Assembly: GCA_030748805.1 (NCBI GenBank)
Contig: JASMLG010000045.1
Location: 1 to 47,944, forward strand
Origin: Phycisphaerales bacterium
GTDB taxonomy: Bacteria; Planctomycetota; Phycisphaerae; Phycisphaerales; SM1A02
DNA length: 47,944 bases
Direction of reading: 5' to 3'
Positions 24,404 to 32,024 of this stretch are shown piece after piece; position 1 is the stretch's first letter, and every line of letters starts with the position of its first letter. The translations under genes were made by a program, and so were the position numbers. The notes under the pieces were generated by a model. That model did not search any database and was not told the DNA's origin. It saw only the letters and a list, made by a program, of their open reading frames with translations.

Positions 24404-25831
24404 ATGCGCTTGATTTGCTTATATTTATACTTTTTTTCTATCCTCTTTGCCCCATGTTTTTTACATGCAGATAAATTGCAAATACGCCATGTATGTGGTG
24501 GCAAAACTACTTCCTTAGAGATTTTCGGTGATTATTGGTATCAGTCTCTTGGCGACAGATTAGTTGTTCTTAACAAGCAAAGTGGGGCTCAAATTTCGAC
24601 AGTGATGTTAACAAATAGCCCTGCAGTGGCTACTTGCACCGATTTACTAATAGTTGAAGATACTTTATACGCCTTACTTAAGGAAAAAAAAGTTGTTGTT
24701 CTTGATCTCACGAACCCAATTGTTCCTAAGGTGATTGATCGGATGGATTTTTCTTCGTCTGGCTTTATCCCTCTAGGATTAACAAAAGTAGGTCCATGGC
24801 CAGTAGTAATTGGCGACGGGGGAGCAATTCGTTTAACGGATGGCGAGCTATTAATAGAATGTGAGGAAGTGATTACTGGAGTTGCATTGTCTTTAGGAAA
24901 GGGTGTTGTTTATGCTGCGAATAGGAGAATATATGACGCCGATACAGGTGATTTTTTGGGATCAGCAACTGAGTTAATGGAACTGAGTGAAGATGCAAAC
25001 GCGGATATAGGAACACTTATTTATACTCGCAATTTGGATGGGCAAACCGAAATTGGTTTGATGACAAGTGACATACGAGATATTGATATAAATAAGTGTA
25101 AAGTATCCTTAAATGGCGATGATGCGAATATTACTATCAGAGGAAGTCGGCTTATAGTATCTACTTCAATGGGTATTTATGTTCTGGGTATAGCCCCGAA
25201 GGAACTCAGGGTACTTCGTTCATTCGATTTACATGGAGTCCAAGACGTAGGTGTCATCGCATCAAATTATTTAGCGGTATGCGGCTCCTTTGGAAGGGGT
25301 ATGTTCCGTATTAACCAGGATAGTGGTGGATCGAGTGAAACACTTTTTAGATTGGTTAATGCAAGTGGTGCGATGTTTGCTGGCGAGTTTGATAGGAGAG
25401 GTGTGAATGTTCCAACAGAATCGGGTTCAGCATATTACAGTTTTGATGGTCATTTAGACAGATCAGAAACTTTAGTTAATTCGTTTGGTGTTCAAACCAG
25501 TGCAGTTGTGCTTGGTAGGGAAATTGTAATAGATTCAAATAGTGGAAAAGTTGCAACTATAAGTAGCGATGGAGAAAAGGAAGTATCTATTCCAAGTGGA
25601 GCGATTACGGTAGTACCAATTTCAGGAAACTTTTGGTTTGGAACTGAAGATGGTATTTACGTTTTTGAAGCTGGGGGCCATGGCGTAGTATCAGAAACAG
25701 ATTTTATAGAATTATCCGGACCAATTGTTCAACTTATTCCTTTGTATGATGGAGGCGTTTGTTTTATTTCTGAGTCAGGTTACGTTGGAATTGTTGATCG
25801 GGTTCAAACTTCTGTTGCATTAGAGCAGTAG
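24404..25831 (+). CDS. Secreted beta-propeller-like protein
   Basis: This 475-aa protein has a signal peptide (MRLICLYLYFFSILFAPCFLHA). The mature part is beta-rich, with repeated blocks of the kind SLGDRLVVLNKQSGA, VEDTLYALLKEKKVVVLDL and GSRLIVSTSMGIYVLGI, resembling LVIVD or PQQ-type propeller blades. No enzymatic motif is visible. It probably acts outside the cytoplasmic membrane. The last 28 bases overlap the convergent nth gene. Confidence 0.7.
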   Translation: MRLICLYLYFFSILFAPCFLHADKLQIRHVCGGKTTSLEIFGDYWYQSLGDRLVVLNKQSGAQISTVMLTNSPAVATCTDLLIVEDTLYALLKEKKVVVLDLTNPIVPKVIDRMDFSSSGFIPLGLTKVGPWPVVIGDGGAIRLTDGELLIECEEVITGVALSLGKGVVYAANRRIYDADTGDFLGSATELMELSEDANADIGTLIYTRNLDGQTEIGLMTSDIRDIDINKCKVSLNGDDANITIRGSRLIVSTSMGIYVLGIAPKELRVLRSFDLHGVQDVGVIASNYLAVCGSFGRGMFRINQDSGGSSETLFRLVNASGAMFAGEFDRRGVNVPTESGSAYYSFDGHLDRSETLVNSFGVQTSAVVLGREIVIDSNSGKVATISSDGEKEVSIPSGAITVVPISGNFWFGTEDGIYVFEAGGHGVVSETDFIELSGPIVQLIPLYDGGVCFISESGYVGIVDRVQTSVALEQ

Positions 25832-26448
25832 ATTGTGCAGATTGGATCTGTGTTACAGTTCCCCCCTCGTTTCTTGCATACTTCTCTTCCATGACGAACT
25901 AATAAATGACTAAGCATTGTCCACTGTTCCCTAGGGAATTGTTTCATAAGATCTTGTTCAATTAATACAGGAGAGGTTTCATTGGAGATAGCAAATCTCC
26001 TTGCTAACCGGCTTACATGAGTGTCTACAACGATCCCCTCATTTTTTTGAAAGGCGTTGCCTAGAACTACATTTGCAGTTTTTCTTGCAACCCCTTGAAG
26101 TTTTATGAGATCGGACATTGAGTCTGGAACTTTTCCACCAAAAATATCCTCAATCATTTTTGCAGATGACTGGATTGCTTTTGCTTTGTTACGAAATAGT
26201 CCAATCGATGATATATATGGCTCTATTTCTTTTGGTGTAACTTTTGCATAGTCATGTACAGTAGGAAATCTTTTGAACAATTCAGGTGTAGCTTTATTGA
26301 CACTAACATCGGTTGCTTGGGCAGACAAAATCGTCGCAAATAATAACTCAAGTGGCGATTTGTAATTAAGTGCGCAATGAGCATCAGGGTATCTCTCTAG
26401 CAATGCTGAATATATTTGCTGGCTGCGACTACATGTTCCCATCCCCAC
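25804..26448 (-). CDS. nth: Endonuclease III (DNA glycosylase/AP lyase)
   Basis: This base-excision enzyme for oxidised pyrimidines is 214 aa. The helix-hairpin-helix reads LIKLQGVARKTANVVLGNAF with catalytic Lys123, and Asp142 lies in VVDTHVSRL. The C-terminal iron-sulfur region is odd: Cys191, Cys198, Cys204 and Cys208 give C-x6-C-x5-C-x3-C instead of the usual C-x6-C-x2-C-x5-C. I checked the reading frame by hand and found no frameshift. The stop lies inside the convergent secreted-protein gene. Confidence 0.92.
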   Translation of the reverse strand: MGMGTCSRSQQIYSALLERYPDAHCALNYKSPLELLFATILSAQATDVSVNKATPELFKRFPTVHDYAKVTPKEIEPYISSIGLFRNKAKAIQSSAKMIEDIFGGKVPDSMSDLIKLQGVARKTANVVLGNAFQKNEGIVVDTHVSRLARRFAISNETSPVLIEQDLMKQFPREQWTMLSHLLVRHGREVCKKRGGNCNTDPICTIYCSNATEV

Positions 26449-26455
26449 ATAATAG

Positions 26456-26515
26456 GGTCTGACCCCAGGTCAAGCCAGGGGTCAGACCAGGGGTCTGACC
26501 CCCGACCTGGCACTG
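26456..26515. repeat. REP-like hairpin cluster, 3' side of the RAYT gene
   Basis: A perfect 11-bp inverted repeat, GGTCTGACCCC (26456-26466) and GGGGTCAGACC (26478-26488) with an 11-nt loop, is followed by a third copy (26492-26502) and the tail GACCTGGCACTG. The final 19 bases (26497-26515) match 18 of 19 bases on the other side of the transposase. Confidence 0.75.
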
Positions 26516-26562
26516 AAGCGAAAAAAGGTAACTGCCATTTATCGTCAAATAGAATAATTCAA

Positions 26563-27162
26563 TTAGTCCCAATCAATTCCAGCATCCCCAAGCTCCGATC
26601 TTTGGAGTGAACGTCGTACTGCATCCAGCATTTCAGGTTCCAGCAATTCTGTTGACCACCATTGCTTCATTAACTTGGTTCCCCACCATTCTGGTTCAAT
26701 TAAACAGGGTAATCTATGCTTAGAATTTCTCATATGAGCACTTGACCATTCCCACTGATTTGGGTTGTCAACAAGACAGGCTCTGACAGGATTTTGTTCA
26801 ACATATCTCCATACAGTTCCCAGATGTCTCCCTTCGCGAACTTCTTTTGAATAGAAGCGATCTTGCCACAAATGTCCAGTACGCTCATGTTTTTTATTAA
26901 ACGATTGTGCATAAACTCCAGTAAGCCACTTCATGCCTAAACTTACATTTTTACCAAGAACTGATTTTGAAAGAATGTGAAAGTGATTTGGCATTAATGT
27001 AACTGCAATAATTCGAACACCATACATATCACAACTTTTTGTTAATAAATTTAGAAATGATCTGTAGTCTTCTTTATCAAGAAAGGTTGGTTTTCTGTCC
27101 ACACCTCTATTTACAATGTGATAGTAACCGTCGTTTTTAATTTCTCTTATTAATCTTCCCAT
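26563..27162 (-). CDS. REP-associated tyrosine transposase (Y1/HUH family)
   Basis: This 199-aa single-strand transposase/endonuclease is of the RAYT (TnpA-REP) type, related to IS200/IS605 TnpA. The HUH motif is MPNHFHIL with His60 and His62. A Tyr at about 84 in GVYAQSFNKKHERTGHLWQD is the likely nucleophile, and WRYVEQNPVRACLV is characteristic. Such proteins cut REP-type hairpins, and hairpin clusters flank this gene on both sides. It looks intact. A -10-like TGTAAT (complement of 27171-27176) ends 8 nt before the ATG. The C-terminus continues some 25 residues past the core. Confidence 0.92.
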   Translation of the reverse strand: MGRLIREIKNDGYYHIVNRGVDRKPTFLDKEDYRSFLNLLTKSCDMYGVRIIAVTLMPNHFHILSKSVLGKNVSLGMKWLTGVYAQSFNKKHERTGHLWQDRFYSKEVREGRHLGTVWRYVEQNPVRACLVDNPNQWEWSSAHMRNSKHRLPCLIEPEWWGTKLMKQWWSTELLEPEMLDAVRRSLQRSELGDAGIDWD

Positions 27163-27244
27163 GTAGGAACATTACACTAGAGTTCTGGGGAGAATCGAAT
27201 AATCGGCTATTTAATTTATATTGCCCTTTTTCTTAAGTAAGAAA

Positions 27245-27304
27245 TGTCTGACCCCATGTCTGACCACTGGTCTGACCAATGGTCAGACCCCTGACCTGGC
27301 ACTG
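27245..27304. repeat. REP-like hairpin cluster, 5' side of the RAYT gene
   Basis: It contains TGTCTGACCCC, then TGTCTGACC, then a tight 9-bp hairpin GGTCTGACC-AAT-GGTCAGACC (27269-27289) and the tail CCTGACCTGGCACTG. Sequence and tail match the cluster at 26456-26515. Confidence 0.75.
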
Positions 27305-27334
27305 GGGTACTGGGGTGAAAAAGGGCAGAGGGGG
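27304..27334 (+). other. Putative G-quadruplex motif
   Basis: Four G-runs are spaced by short loops: GGGG-TACT-GGGG-TGAAAAA-GGG-CAGA-GGGGG. This fits the usual four-run rule with loops of up to 7 nt. It directly follows the RAYT repeat tail. Confidence 0.4.
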
Positions 27335-27376
27335 ACTTGTTTGCACAGTATATTTATGGAAGGTGTTTTTGGAATG

Positions 27377-27652
27377 TCAGGATAAGTTGTTAGGTTTTTT
27401 GATTCTAAATATCAGAAGGTAAGCTATGAAGGGGATAACAAAAATGAATCCAAGAATTGAAATGGTGACTTTCCAGTTTGAAAGGATTTTTGCTTCATTT
27501 TTGTAATTATTAGCTTCTTCGAATAAGCCAAGGGTGATTAAATTGTCCTTTTGATTCAGTAAAGATTGTATTTCAGGATTGAGCCAATAAATGTTAAATA
27601 AAAAGCTGCTTATTCCTAGAAGAGCAAGGACAATTACGACTGATTTAGTCAT
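27377..27652 (-). CDS. Small membrane protein
   Basis: This 91-aa protein has two predicted membrane segments, one at the N-terminus (KSVVIVLALLGISSFLFNIY) and one at about 60-82 (VTISILGFIFVIPFIAYLLIF). A 35-residue polar loop lies between. No family is recognised. Its ATG shares one base with the moaE stop (TAATG), which supports this start over the longer ORF to 27715 and suggests coupling to moaE. Confidence 0.65.
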   Translation of the reverse strand: MTKSVVIVLALLGISSFLFNIYWLNPEIQSLLNQKDNLITLGLFEEANNYKNEAKILSNWKVTISILGFIFVIPFIAYLLIFRIKKPNNLS

Positions 27653-28095
27653 TATGAATCCAGTAACACACCATCGCTCCAAGTTGTGCTGTCTGCCCAT
27701 TTTTCCTGTTTCCAAATTGGGATTCGTTGTTTAAGTAAATCAATCATGAATCGGCAAGCACTAAATGCAGTATCTCTGTGATTGCTGCTTACCGCTATAA
27801 CAACGCTTGCTTCGTTAATCGCCACTTTGCCAATGCTGTGAGTAACCCGAACGTAGCGAATTTGAAATCGGTCTATTGCTTCTTGGGCAAGAATATGCAA
27901 TTCTTTTTTTGCCATATCTTGATAACAATCATATTGAAGGGCTACTAGTTCCCCATGTTTTGGGTTGGTCTCTGGTCTGGTTCGTCCAATAAAGATGCAC
28001 TCACCCCCACAGCCAATTCTAGGAAGAACACTCGCATTATCAATATCAACAGCATCAGATACAAAATCTATTGAAATATTCGATGGCTTTGTCAT
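27652..28095 (-). CDS. moaE: Molybdopterin synthase catalytic subunit
   Basis: It inserts dithiolene sulfur into precursor Z to form molybdopterin, using MoaD thiocarboxylate. The 147-aa length is normal. Motifs: FIGRTRPET near residue 37, VTHSIGKVAINEASVVIAV, SNHRDTAF, and the C-terminal IPIWKQEKW with the conserved lysines. No moaD, moaA or moaC is visible nearby. It diverges from a TIM-barrel gene across 21 bases. Confidence 0.92.
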   Translation of the reverse strand: MTKPSNISIDFVSDAVDIDNASVLPRIGCGGECIFIGRTRPETNPKHGELVALQYDCYQDMAKKELHILAQEAIDRFQIRYVRVTHSIGKVAINEASVVIAVSSNHRDTAFSACRFMIDLLKQRIPIWKQEKWADSTTWSDGVLLDS

Positions 28096-28116
28096 TAATC
28101 TACTATCTTACCACTC
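28096..28116. promoter_or_regulatory. Overlapping divergent promoters, moaE / TIM-barrel gene
   Basis: The gap is 21 bases. Rightward, TACTAT (28101-28106) ends 10 nt before ATG 28117. Leftward, TAAGAT (complement of 28105-28110) ends 9 nt before ATG 28095. The hexamers overlap by two bases and no Shine-Dalgarno sequence is present. Confidence 0.45.
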
Positions 28117-28797
28117 ATGGAACCGGATATTTCTATTTCATTGAGATCAAACTCAGGTTCTGCTAGAACCATGCTTCAAGCAATCAGCGAAAGTGGTGTT
28201 CGAAGTGTACAAATAGATTATTTACACGAAGATTTTTCGGATATGTCAGTGTCTGCTTATCGAGATTTGGCTTCAACTCTACGCCGTCTAGGATTGAGGG
28301 CTTCAGGAGTAGATTTTTTAGTTCCAGCGACTCTTTGGGATGAAGAACCGGAAAGAACCCTACTATCCCTAAACTCTGTAGTCACAATGTCAACTGCCCT
28401 AGGAAATGTTCCAATTGGTACTTTGATACCTGAAGAGAGTGAACTTGCTTCATCAGCAAAAAAAATAACTCAACAATCTGGAGTTCTACTATCCGCACAT
28501 GGATCCACTCCTCCGGAAGATCCACAAGTTGGATGGCATCTACCGATATCCTTACTCGTAAAAGAAGGCCGACCAATCAAGAAATTGGTGTCCTCAAAGT
28601 GCGCTCCCATGGCAATTCGGCTTCGTGGTGAGATTGTTGGAGACTCGACCCTTGAATTAGGAGAATATCAAGTTGAACTAAGAGAATTAAGAGGTGTCCT
28701 CGATGCAATGCGTTGGAAACCGACTCCAATTATTGATTGCCATATTGAGGAATCATCAGCGATAGTTAGAGCGTGGCAAATTGCAGGTCCTTGGTAG
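28117..28797 (+). CDS. TIM-barrel sugar isomerase/epimerase-like protein
   Basis: This 226-aa soluble protein has the rhythm of a xylose-isomerase-like TIM barrel: ISLRSNSGSARTMLQAISES, GVRSVQIDYL, LRRLGLRASGVDFL, and a later VLLSAHGSTPPEDPQVGWHL. The metal-binding Glu/His set of true isomerases is not evident, so activity is doubtful. The segment from about 160 to 215 is less like the family. The position between moaE and moaB could link it to molybdenum-cofactor metabolism, but that is context only. Confidence 0.6.
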   Translation: MEPDISISLRSNSGSARTMLQAISESGVRSVQIDYLHEDFSDMSVSAYRDLASTLRRLGLRASGVDFLVPATLWDEEPERTLLSLNSVVTMSTALGNVPIGTLIPEESELASSAKKITQQSGVLLSAHGSTPPEDPQVGWHLPISLLVKEGRPIKKLVSSKCAPMAIRLRGEIVGDSTLELGEYQVELRELRGVLDAMRWKPTPIIDCHIEESSAIVRAWQIAGPW

Positions 28798-28800
28798 CAT
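28795..28800 (+). promoter_or_regulatory. -10-like element of moaB within the preceding stop
   Basis: TAGCAT contains the TAG stop of the TIM-barrel gene and ends 6 nt before the moaB ATG. It fits the leaderless spacing seen elsewhere, but moaB may equally be read through from upstream. Confidence 0.35.
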
Positions 28801-28806
28801 ACCAGT

Positions 28807-29322
28807 ATGAACCATGGCAAATCCAACATGCAAGCGTCTGTTGCAGTTCTCACAGTAAGCGATACTAGAACAATAGAAACAGATTTGAGTGGCCAATTAG
28901 TAGTTGATCAATTAACTGAGGGGGGTCATTTAGTTCAGGTTCGCAAACTTGTTCGTGATGTGCAAGAAGAAATTGCCCGGATGATAGAGAATTGGTCAAA
29001 TGACGAATCAATTAGTTTGATTATTGTAACTGGTGGGACTGGCGCTTCTCCTAGAGACGTTACACCAAACGCAATACTCCCTTTACTCTCATCTACGCTT
29101 CCCGGATTTGGGGAATTATTTAGGCAATTAAGTTTTGAAGAAATTGGTCCAGCATCCTTTCTAAGTCGTGCTGATGCTGGATGGATAGACACCTCAGAAA
29201 AACGAACTCCAATCTTCATTCTTCCTGGCTCACCAAATGCTGTTGCTCTTGCAATGGATAAAATAATTGTCCCTCAACTATGCCACCTACTAGATATTTG
29301 CAGTTTGGATGTAAAAAAATGA
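28807..29322 (+). CDS. moaB: Molybdenum cofactor biosynthesis protein MoaB/Mog
   Basis: This MPT adenylyltransferase-type protein activates molybdopterin before metal insertion. It is 171 aa. Motifs: AVLTVSDTRT near the N-terminus, IIVTGGTGASPRDVTP, and PIFILPGSPNAVALAMD. MoaB and Mog are paralogous and cannot be separated here with certainty. The start at 28807 fits the upstream TAGCAT spacing; Met8 is an alternative. It begins a rightward operon and overlaps acpS as ATGA. Confidence 0.88.
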   Translation: MNHGKSNMQASVAVLTVSDTRTIETDLSGQLVVDQLTEGGHLVQVRKLVRDVQEEIARMIENWSNDESISLIIVTGGTGASPRDVTPNAILPLLSSTLPGFGELFRQLSFEEIGPASFLSRADAGWIDTSEKRTPIFILPGSPNAVALAMDKIIVPQLCHLLDICSLDVKK

Positions 29323-29702
29323 TTATCACTCATGGCATAGATATTGTAGAAGTGCCACGCATCGCGTCGATGCTTGAATCACATGGTCAAAGGTTTCTGG
29401 ATCGATGTTTTACTGATGAAGAACAGAAGGTTGCTGACATTCAAGCAATAGATAAGTGTGCAGAAAGGCTTGCGGTGCGTTATGCTGCAAAAGAAGCAGT
29501 TCTGAAAGCCCTAGGAACAGGACTTGCTGGAGGAATTGAATGGGTTGAGATTGGAGTTATACGTGAAGACGGACCACCAATGATTAAACTAAAGGGACGA
29601 GCTGCAGAAATCGCCAAAAGTCAAGGCATAACTGATTGGCGTTTGAGTTTGTCTCATACGAACGGAATGGCAATTGCAAGTGTTATTGGACTAGGAGAAT
29701 AA
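29319..29702 (+). CDS. acpS: Holo-[acyl-carrier-protein] synthase
   Basis: It transfers 4'-phosphopantetheine from CoA to apo-ACP for fatty acid synthesis. The 127-aa length is standard. Motifs: GIDIVEVPRI with the Mg-binding Asp8, then RFLDRCFTDEE, and ERLAVRYAAKEAVLKALGTG with the catalytic Glu. The ATG overlaps the moaB stop (ATGA), fixing the start over the longer ORF from 29280. Confidence 0.94.
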   Translation: MIITHGIDIVEVPRIASMLESHGQRFLDRCFTDEEQKVADIQAIDKCAERLAVRYAAKEAVLKALGTGLAGGIEWVEIGVIREDGPPMIKLKGRAAEIAKSQGITDWRLSLSHTNGMAIASVIGLGE

Positions 29703-29704
29703 TT

Positions 29705-30373
29705 ATGACTCGAAAAAAAGGCCCTGCATTATATGAATTGATTTCAGCAAAACCAGAACAGCCGAAGGTTGTAAAAACTACCGAAGTTCAATACCACGAT
29801 GAAAATCTAGAACACAATGTCCTTACACCAGGTAGAAGTATTCGGGTGTCAGTTGGTTCAATTGGAGTAATCGCATCAATTTGTATAGCTTTAATTGTTA
29901 TTTCGTACACGATGGGTTATAAGAAAGGGACAGCTGTTTCTAGGGAAGATTATGGGAATCGGTTGTTTCAAGAATTACCTCAAGTTGCATTTTCAGAGGT
30001 AGAGCATCAAGGAAAAATCGCGGTAAACCCAAAAAATCAGGACTTATCTAATAATAATTCATCATGGGGTCCTGTAATTAGTGATCCTAGAGTCGCTGGG
30101 TACACTTATTACACTTTAATGCAGACCACAAGGGACGGTTCAGTGCAATTAGCTGACTTCTGTAGGGAAAAAGGACTTGAAGCATACGTCGTTTCCGGCA
30201 ATAATACGCGGCTCTACCGTGTGATTGCACTGCCAGGGTCAATTAATCGAAATGACGCAATTGCAATTGAAACAAGGTCCAAAATACTTGCCATTGGGCA
30301 ACAATGGGCCAAAACAAATGCTGGTCGCGGAAGCGACCTAAAGGATTCTTACTCGACTCTATTTAATGATTAG
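29705..30373 (+). CDS. Single-pass membrane protein with SPOR-like C-terminus
   Basis: This 222-aa protein has about 50 cytoplasmic residues, one membrane segment near 55-78 (VGSIGVIASICIALIVISYT), a linker, then a C-terminal domain of about 75 residues. That domain (YTYYTLMQTTRDGSVQLADF...GLEAYVVSGNNTRLYRVIAL) resembles a divergent SPOR fold, which binds denuded septal peptidoglycan. The assignment rests on fold-like pattern only. It starts 2 bases after the acpS stop. Confidence 0.7.
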   Translation: MTRKKGPALYELISAKPEQPKVVKTTEVQYHDENLEHNVLTPGRSIRVSVGSIGVIASICIALIVISYTMGYKKGTAVSREDYGNRLFQELPQVAFSEVEHQGKIAVNPKNQDLSNNNSSWGPVISDPRVAGYTYYTLMQTTRDGSVQLADFCREKGLEAYVVSGNNTRLYRVIALPGSINRNDAIAIETRSKILAIGQQWAKTNAGRGSDLKDSYSTLFND

Positions 30374-30401
30374 ATGTCGTTCTAGATTAGGAAACAGAAT
30401 T

Positions 30402-30635
30402 ATGAGTCTTCATAGAAGTTTGAAAACAAAACCAGCAGGCCTTAACCAACACAGGAATGTTTTAACTCGCGCTGAGCGTATAGAAAAACTTGCCGACGAC
30501 GATAAGTTTACTTTAGATGACGATTCTCCAATTGGGTTGCCAAAAGTCGCTAGCAGAAAAATTAAAATTGCTAGCAAGAAGAAGGAAACCGACGAGTCCG
30601 AAGATGAAACAACTGAAGAGACAAGTGAAGAATAG
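30402..30635 (+). CDS. PVC-type small basic protein (TIGR04137-like)
   Basis: The N-terminal half of this 77-aa protein, MSLHRSLKTKPAGLNQHRNV then LTRAERIEKL and SPIGLPKVASRKIKI, matches a short basic protein family I recall from Planctomycetes, Verrucomicrobia and Chlamydiae. Its function is not known to me; a ribosome or rRNA link has been suggested by the family name. The C-terminal 20 residues are acidic (Glu, Asp, Thr). AGGAAA lies about 9 bases before this ATG, supporting it over the longer ORF from 30366. It is the best single lineage marker in the window. Confidence 0.82.
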   Translation: MSLHRSLKTKPAGLNQHRNVLTRAERIEKLADDDKFTLDDDSPIGLPKVASRKIKIASKKKETDESEDETTEETSEE

Positions 30636-30637
30636 TT

Positions 30638-31786
30638 TTGTCTTCGCCGCTCGACATTGAGCGTCTTCTTGCAGATCGTGTAAGAGATATTAAGACCTCA
30701 GGCATTCGACGTGCTTGGTCGCTTGCTCAAACATGCAAGAATCCAATTAACTTGTCTATTGGACAACCTGATTTTTTTGTTGATGATTCACTGAAAAAAG
30801 CTGCGATAGATGCGATTAATCAAAATCATAATGGGTACACGCAGACGAACGGTATTCCAAGTTTACTGACAGTAATTCACAAACGTCTGAATAAACAGTT
30901 TGGTTGGGAGTTCAATGAATCATCAAATCACTCCGCGATGGTAACTTCAGGGACTGCTGGCGCCTTGACCCTTGCATGTCTGTCAATTCTAGGTCAAGGC
31001 GATGAAATTATTATCCCTGACCCCTATTTTGTTATTTATCCAACTCTAGCACGCATTTCTGAAGGAAAAGCTGTTCTTTGTGATACGTATCCAGACTTTA
31101 GGATGACTGCAGAACGAATTGAGCCATTGATAAATAATCGGACAAAAGCTGTACTGATCAATTCTCCTGCAAATCCTACTGGTGTTGTGTTGAATAAAAA
31201 TGAAATTCGGGACATAGCTTCACTTTGCAAGGAGCGTGGCCTATTGTTGATCTCAGATGAAATTTATGACGAGTTTGTGTATCCACCAACAGAACATACA
31301 ACACCATGTTCGTTTAGTGAAGATGTGCTTGTTATTCGTGGATATAGCAAAACATACGGTTGTACTGGATGGAGAATGGGTTATACCGCTGGTCCCAAAC
31401 GCCTTATAGAAGAAATGTCCAAATTGCAGCAGCAAACATTTGTTTGCGCGCCTTCAATTATGCAACATGCAATGGTTAATGCTTACAGTCACGATTTGAC
31501 CCCACTTATTGAACGGTTTAGCATTCGAAGAAATATGATTGTCGATTTGTTGAGCGATGTAATAGAACTTGTTATGCCAGATGGTGCGTTTTACGCCTTC
31601 CCAAAAGTGCCACCTCAACTTGGCTTAACTGGATCTGAGTTTATGAGAAAAGCTATAGATAATGACGTATTGCTGATTCAAGGAAAGGTTTTTTCTAATC
31701 GGGATTCTCATTTTAGAATCAGTTACGCAGTCGATGAAAAGTCCCTTGAAAAAGGTCTCAAAATAATCCGATCCATTCTTGGGTAA
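30638..31786 (+). CDS. Class I/II aminotransferase (aspartate aminotransferase family)
   Basis: This 382-aa PLP-dependent aminotransferase contains INLSIGQPDF near the N-terminus, SGTAGALTLA for cofactor binding, NSPANPTGVV, SDEIYDEF, and the PLP lysine in RGYSKTYGCTGWRMGY. The substrate may be aspartate, alanine or an aromatic amino acid and cannot be set from sequence. The start is TTG, 2 bases after the small-basic-protein stop. It is the last gene of the moaB-acpS operon and is followed by a hairpin. Confidence 0.9.
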   Translation: MSSPLDIERLLADRVRDIKTSGIRRAWSLAQTCKNPINLSIGQPDFFVDDSLKKAAIDAINQNHNGYTQTNGIPSLLTVIHKRLNKQFGWEFNESSNHSAMVTSGTAGALTLACLSILGQGDEIIIPDPYFVIYPTLARISEGKAVLCDTYPDFRMTAERIEPLINNRTKAVLINSPANPTGVVLNKNEIRDIASLCKERGLLLISDEIYDEFVYPPTEHTTPCSFSEDVLVIRGYSKTYGCTGWRMGYTAGPKRLIEEMSKLQQQTFVCAPSIMQHAMVNAYSHDLTPLIERFSIRRNMIVDLLSDVIELVMPDGAFYAFPKVPPQLGLTGSEFMRKAIDNDVLLIQGKVFSNRDSHFRISYAVDEKSLEKGLKIIRSILG

Positions 31787-31804
31787 ATCGCTTCTGTTCT
31801 TAGG

Positions 31805-31831
31805 TTATTTGACCTTTCGGTCAAATAATTT
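31805..31831 (+). terminator. Hairpin after the aminotransferase gene
   Basis: Perfect 10-bp stem TTATTTGACC-TTTC-GGTCAAATAA starting 19 bases after the stop. Only three T residues follow, so termination strength is uncertain. Confidence 0.55.
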
Positions 31832-31923
31832 CAAATACCAACTATATGTAAAAGACGAAATCCTAAGAGGTACAATTGTCCTTAGAGTAATTTACATTTT
31901 CGATTTATAAATGTGTTTACATT

Positions 31924-31967
31924 AAAAAAAGGCCCCGTCGGTGAGCAAAAAGCACCACCGACGAGGC
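31924..31967 (-). terminator. Rho-independent terminator of the glycosyltransferase gene
   Basis: On the minus strand a GC-rich stem (GCC, one mismatch, then the 8-bp CACCGACG/CGTCGGTG) with a 12-nt loop is followed by a run of seven T residues. It lies about 58 bases after the glycosyltransferase stop. Confidence 0.85.
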
Positions 31968-32024
31968 GGAGGGGAGAAAGATGTTGTTTACTCGACCGAT
32001 TTACTCTTACTACATGAATGAAAG

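Larger units (their letters stand above)
26456..27304. mobile_element. RAYT unit with flanking palindromes
   Basis: The transposase gene and its two hairpin clusters form one unit. Both clusters end in GAC-CCC-(C/T)-GACCTGGCACTG in the same orientation, so they flank the gene as direct repeats. RAYTs are usually domesticated and immobile alone but spread their hairpins. The exact ends cannot be fixed from one copy. Confidence 0.6.
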
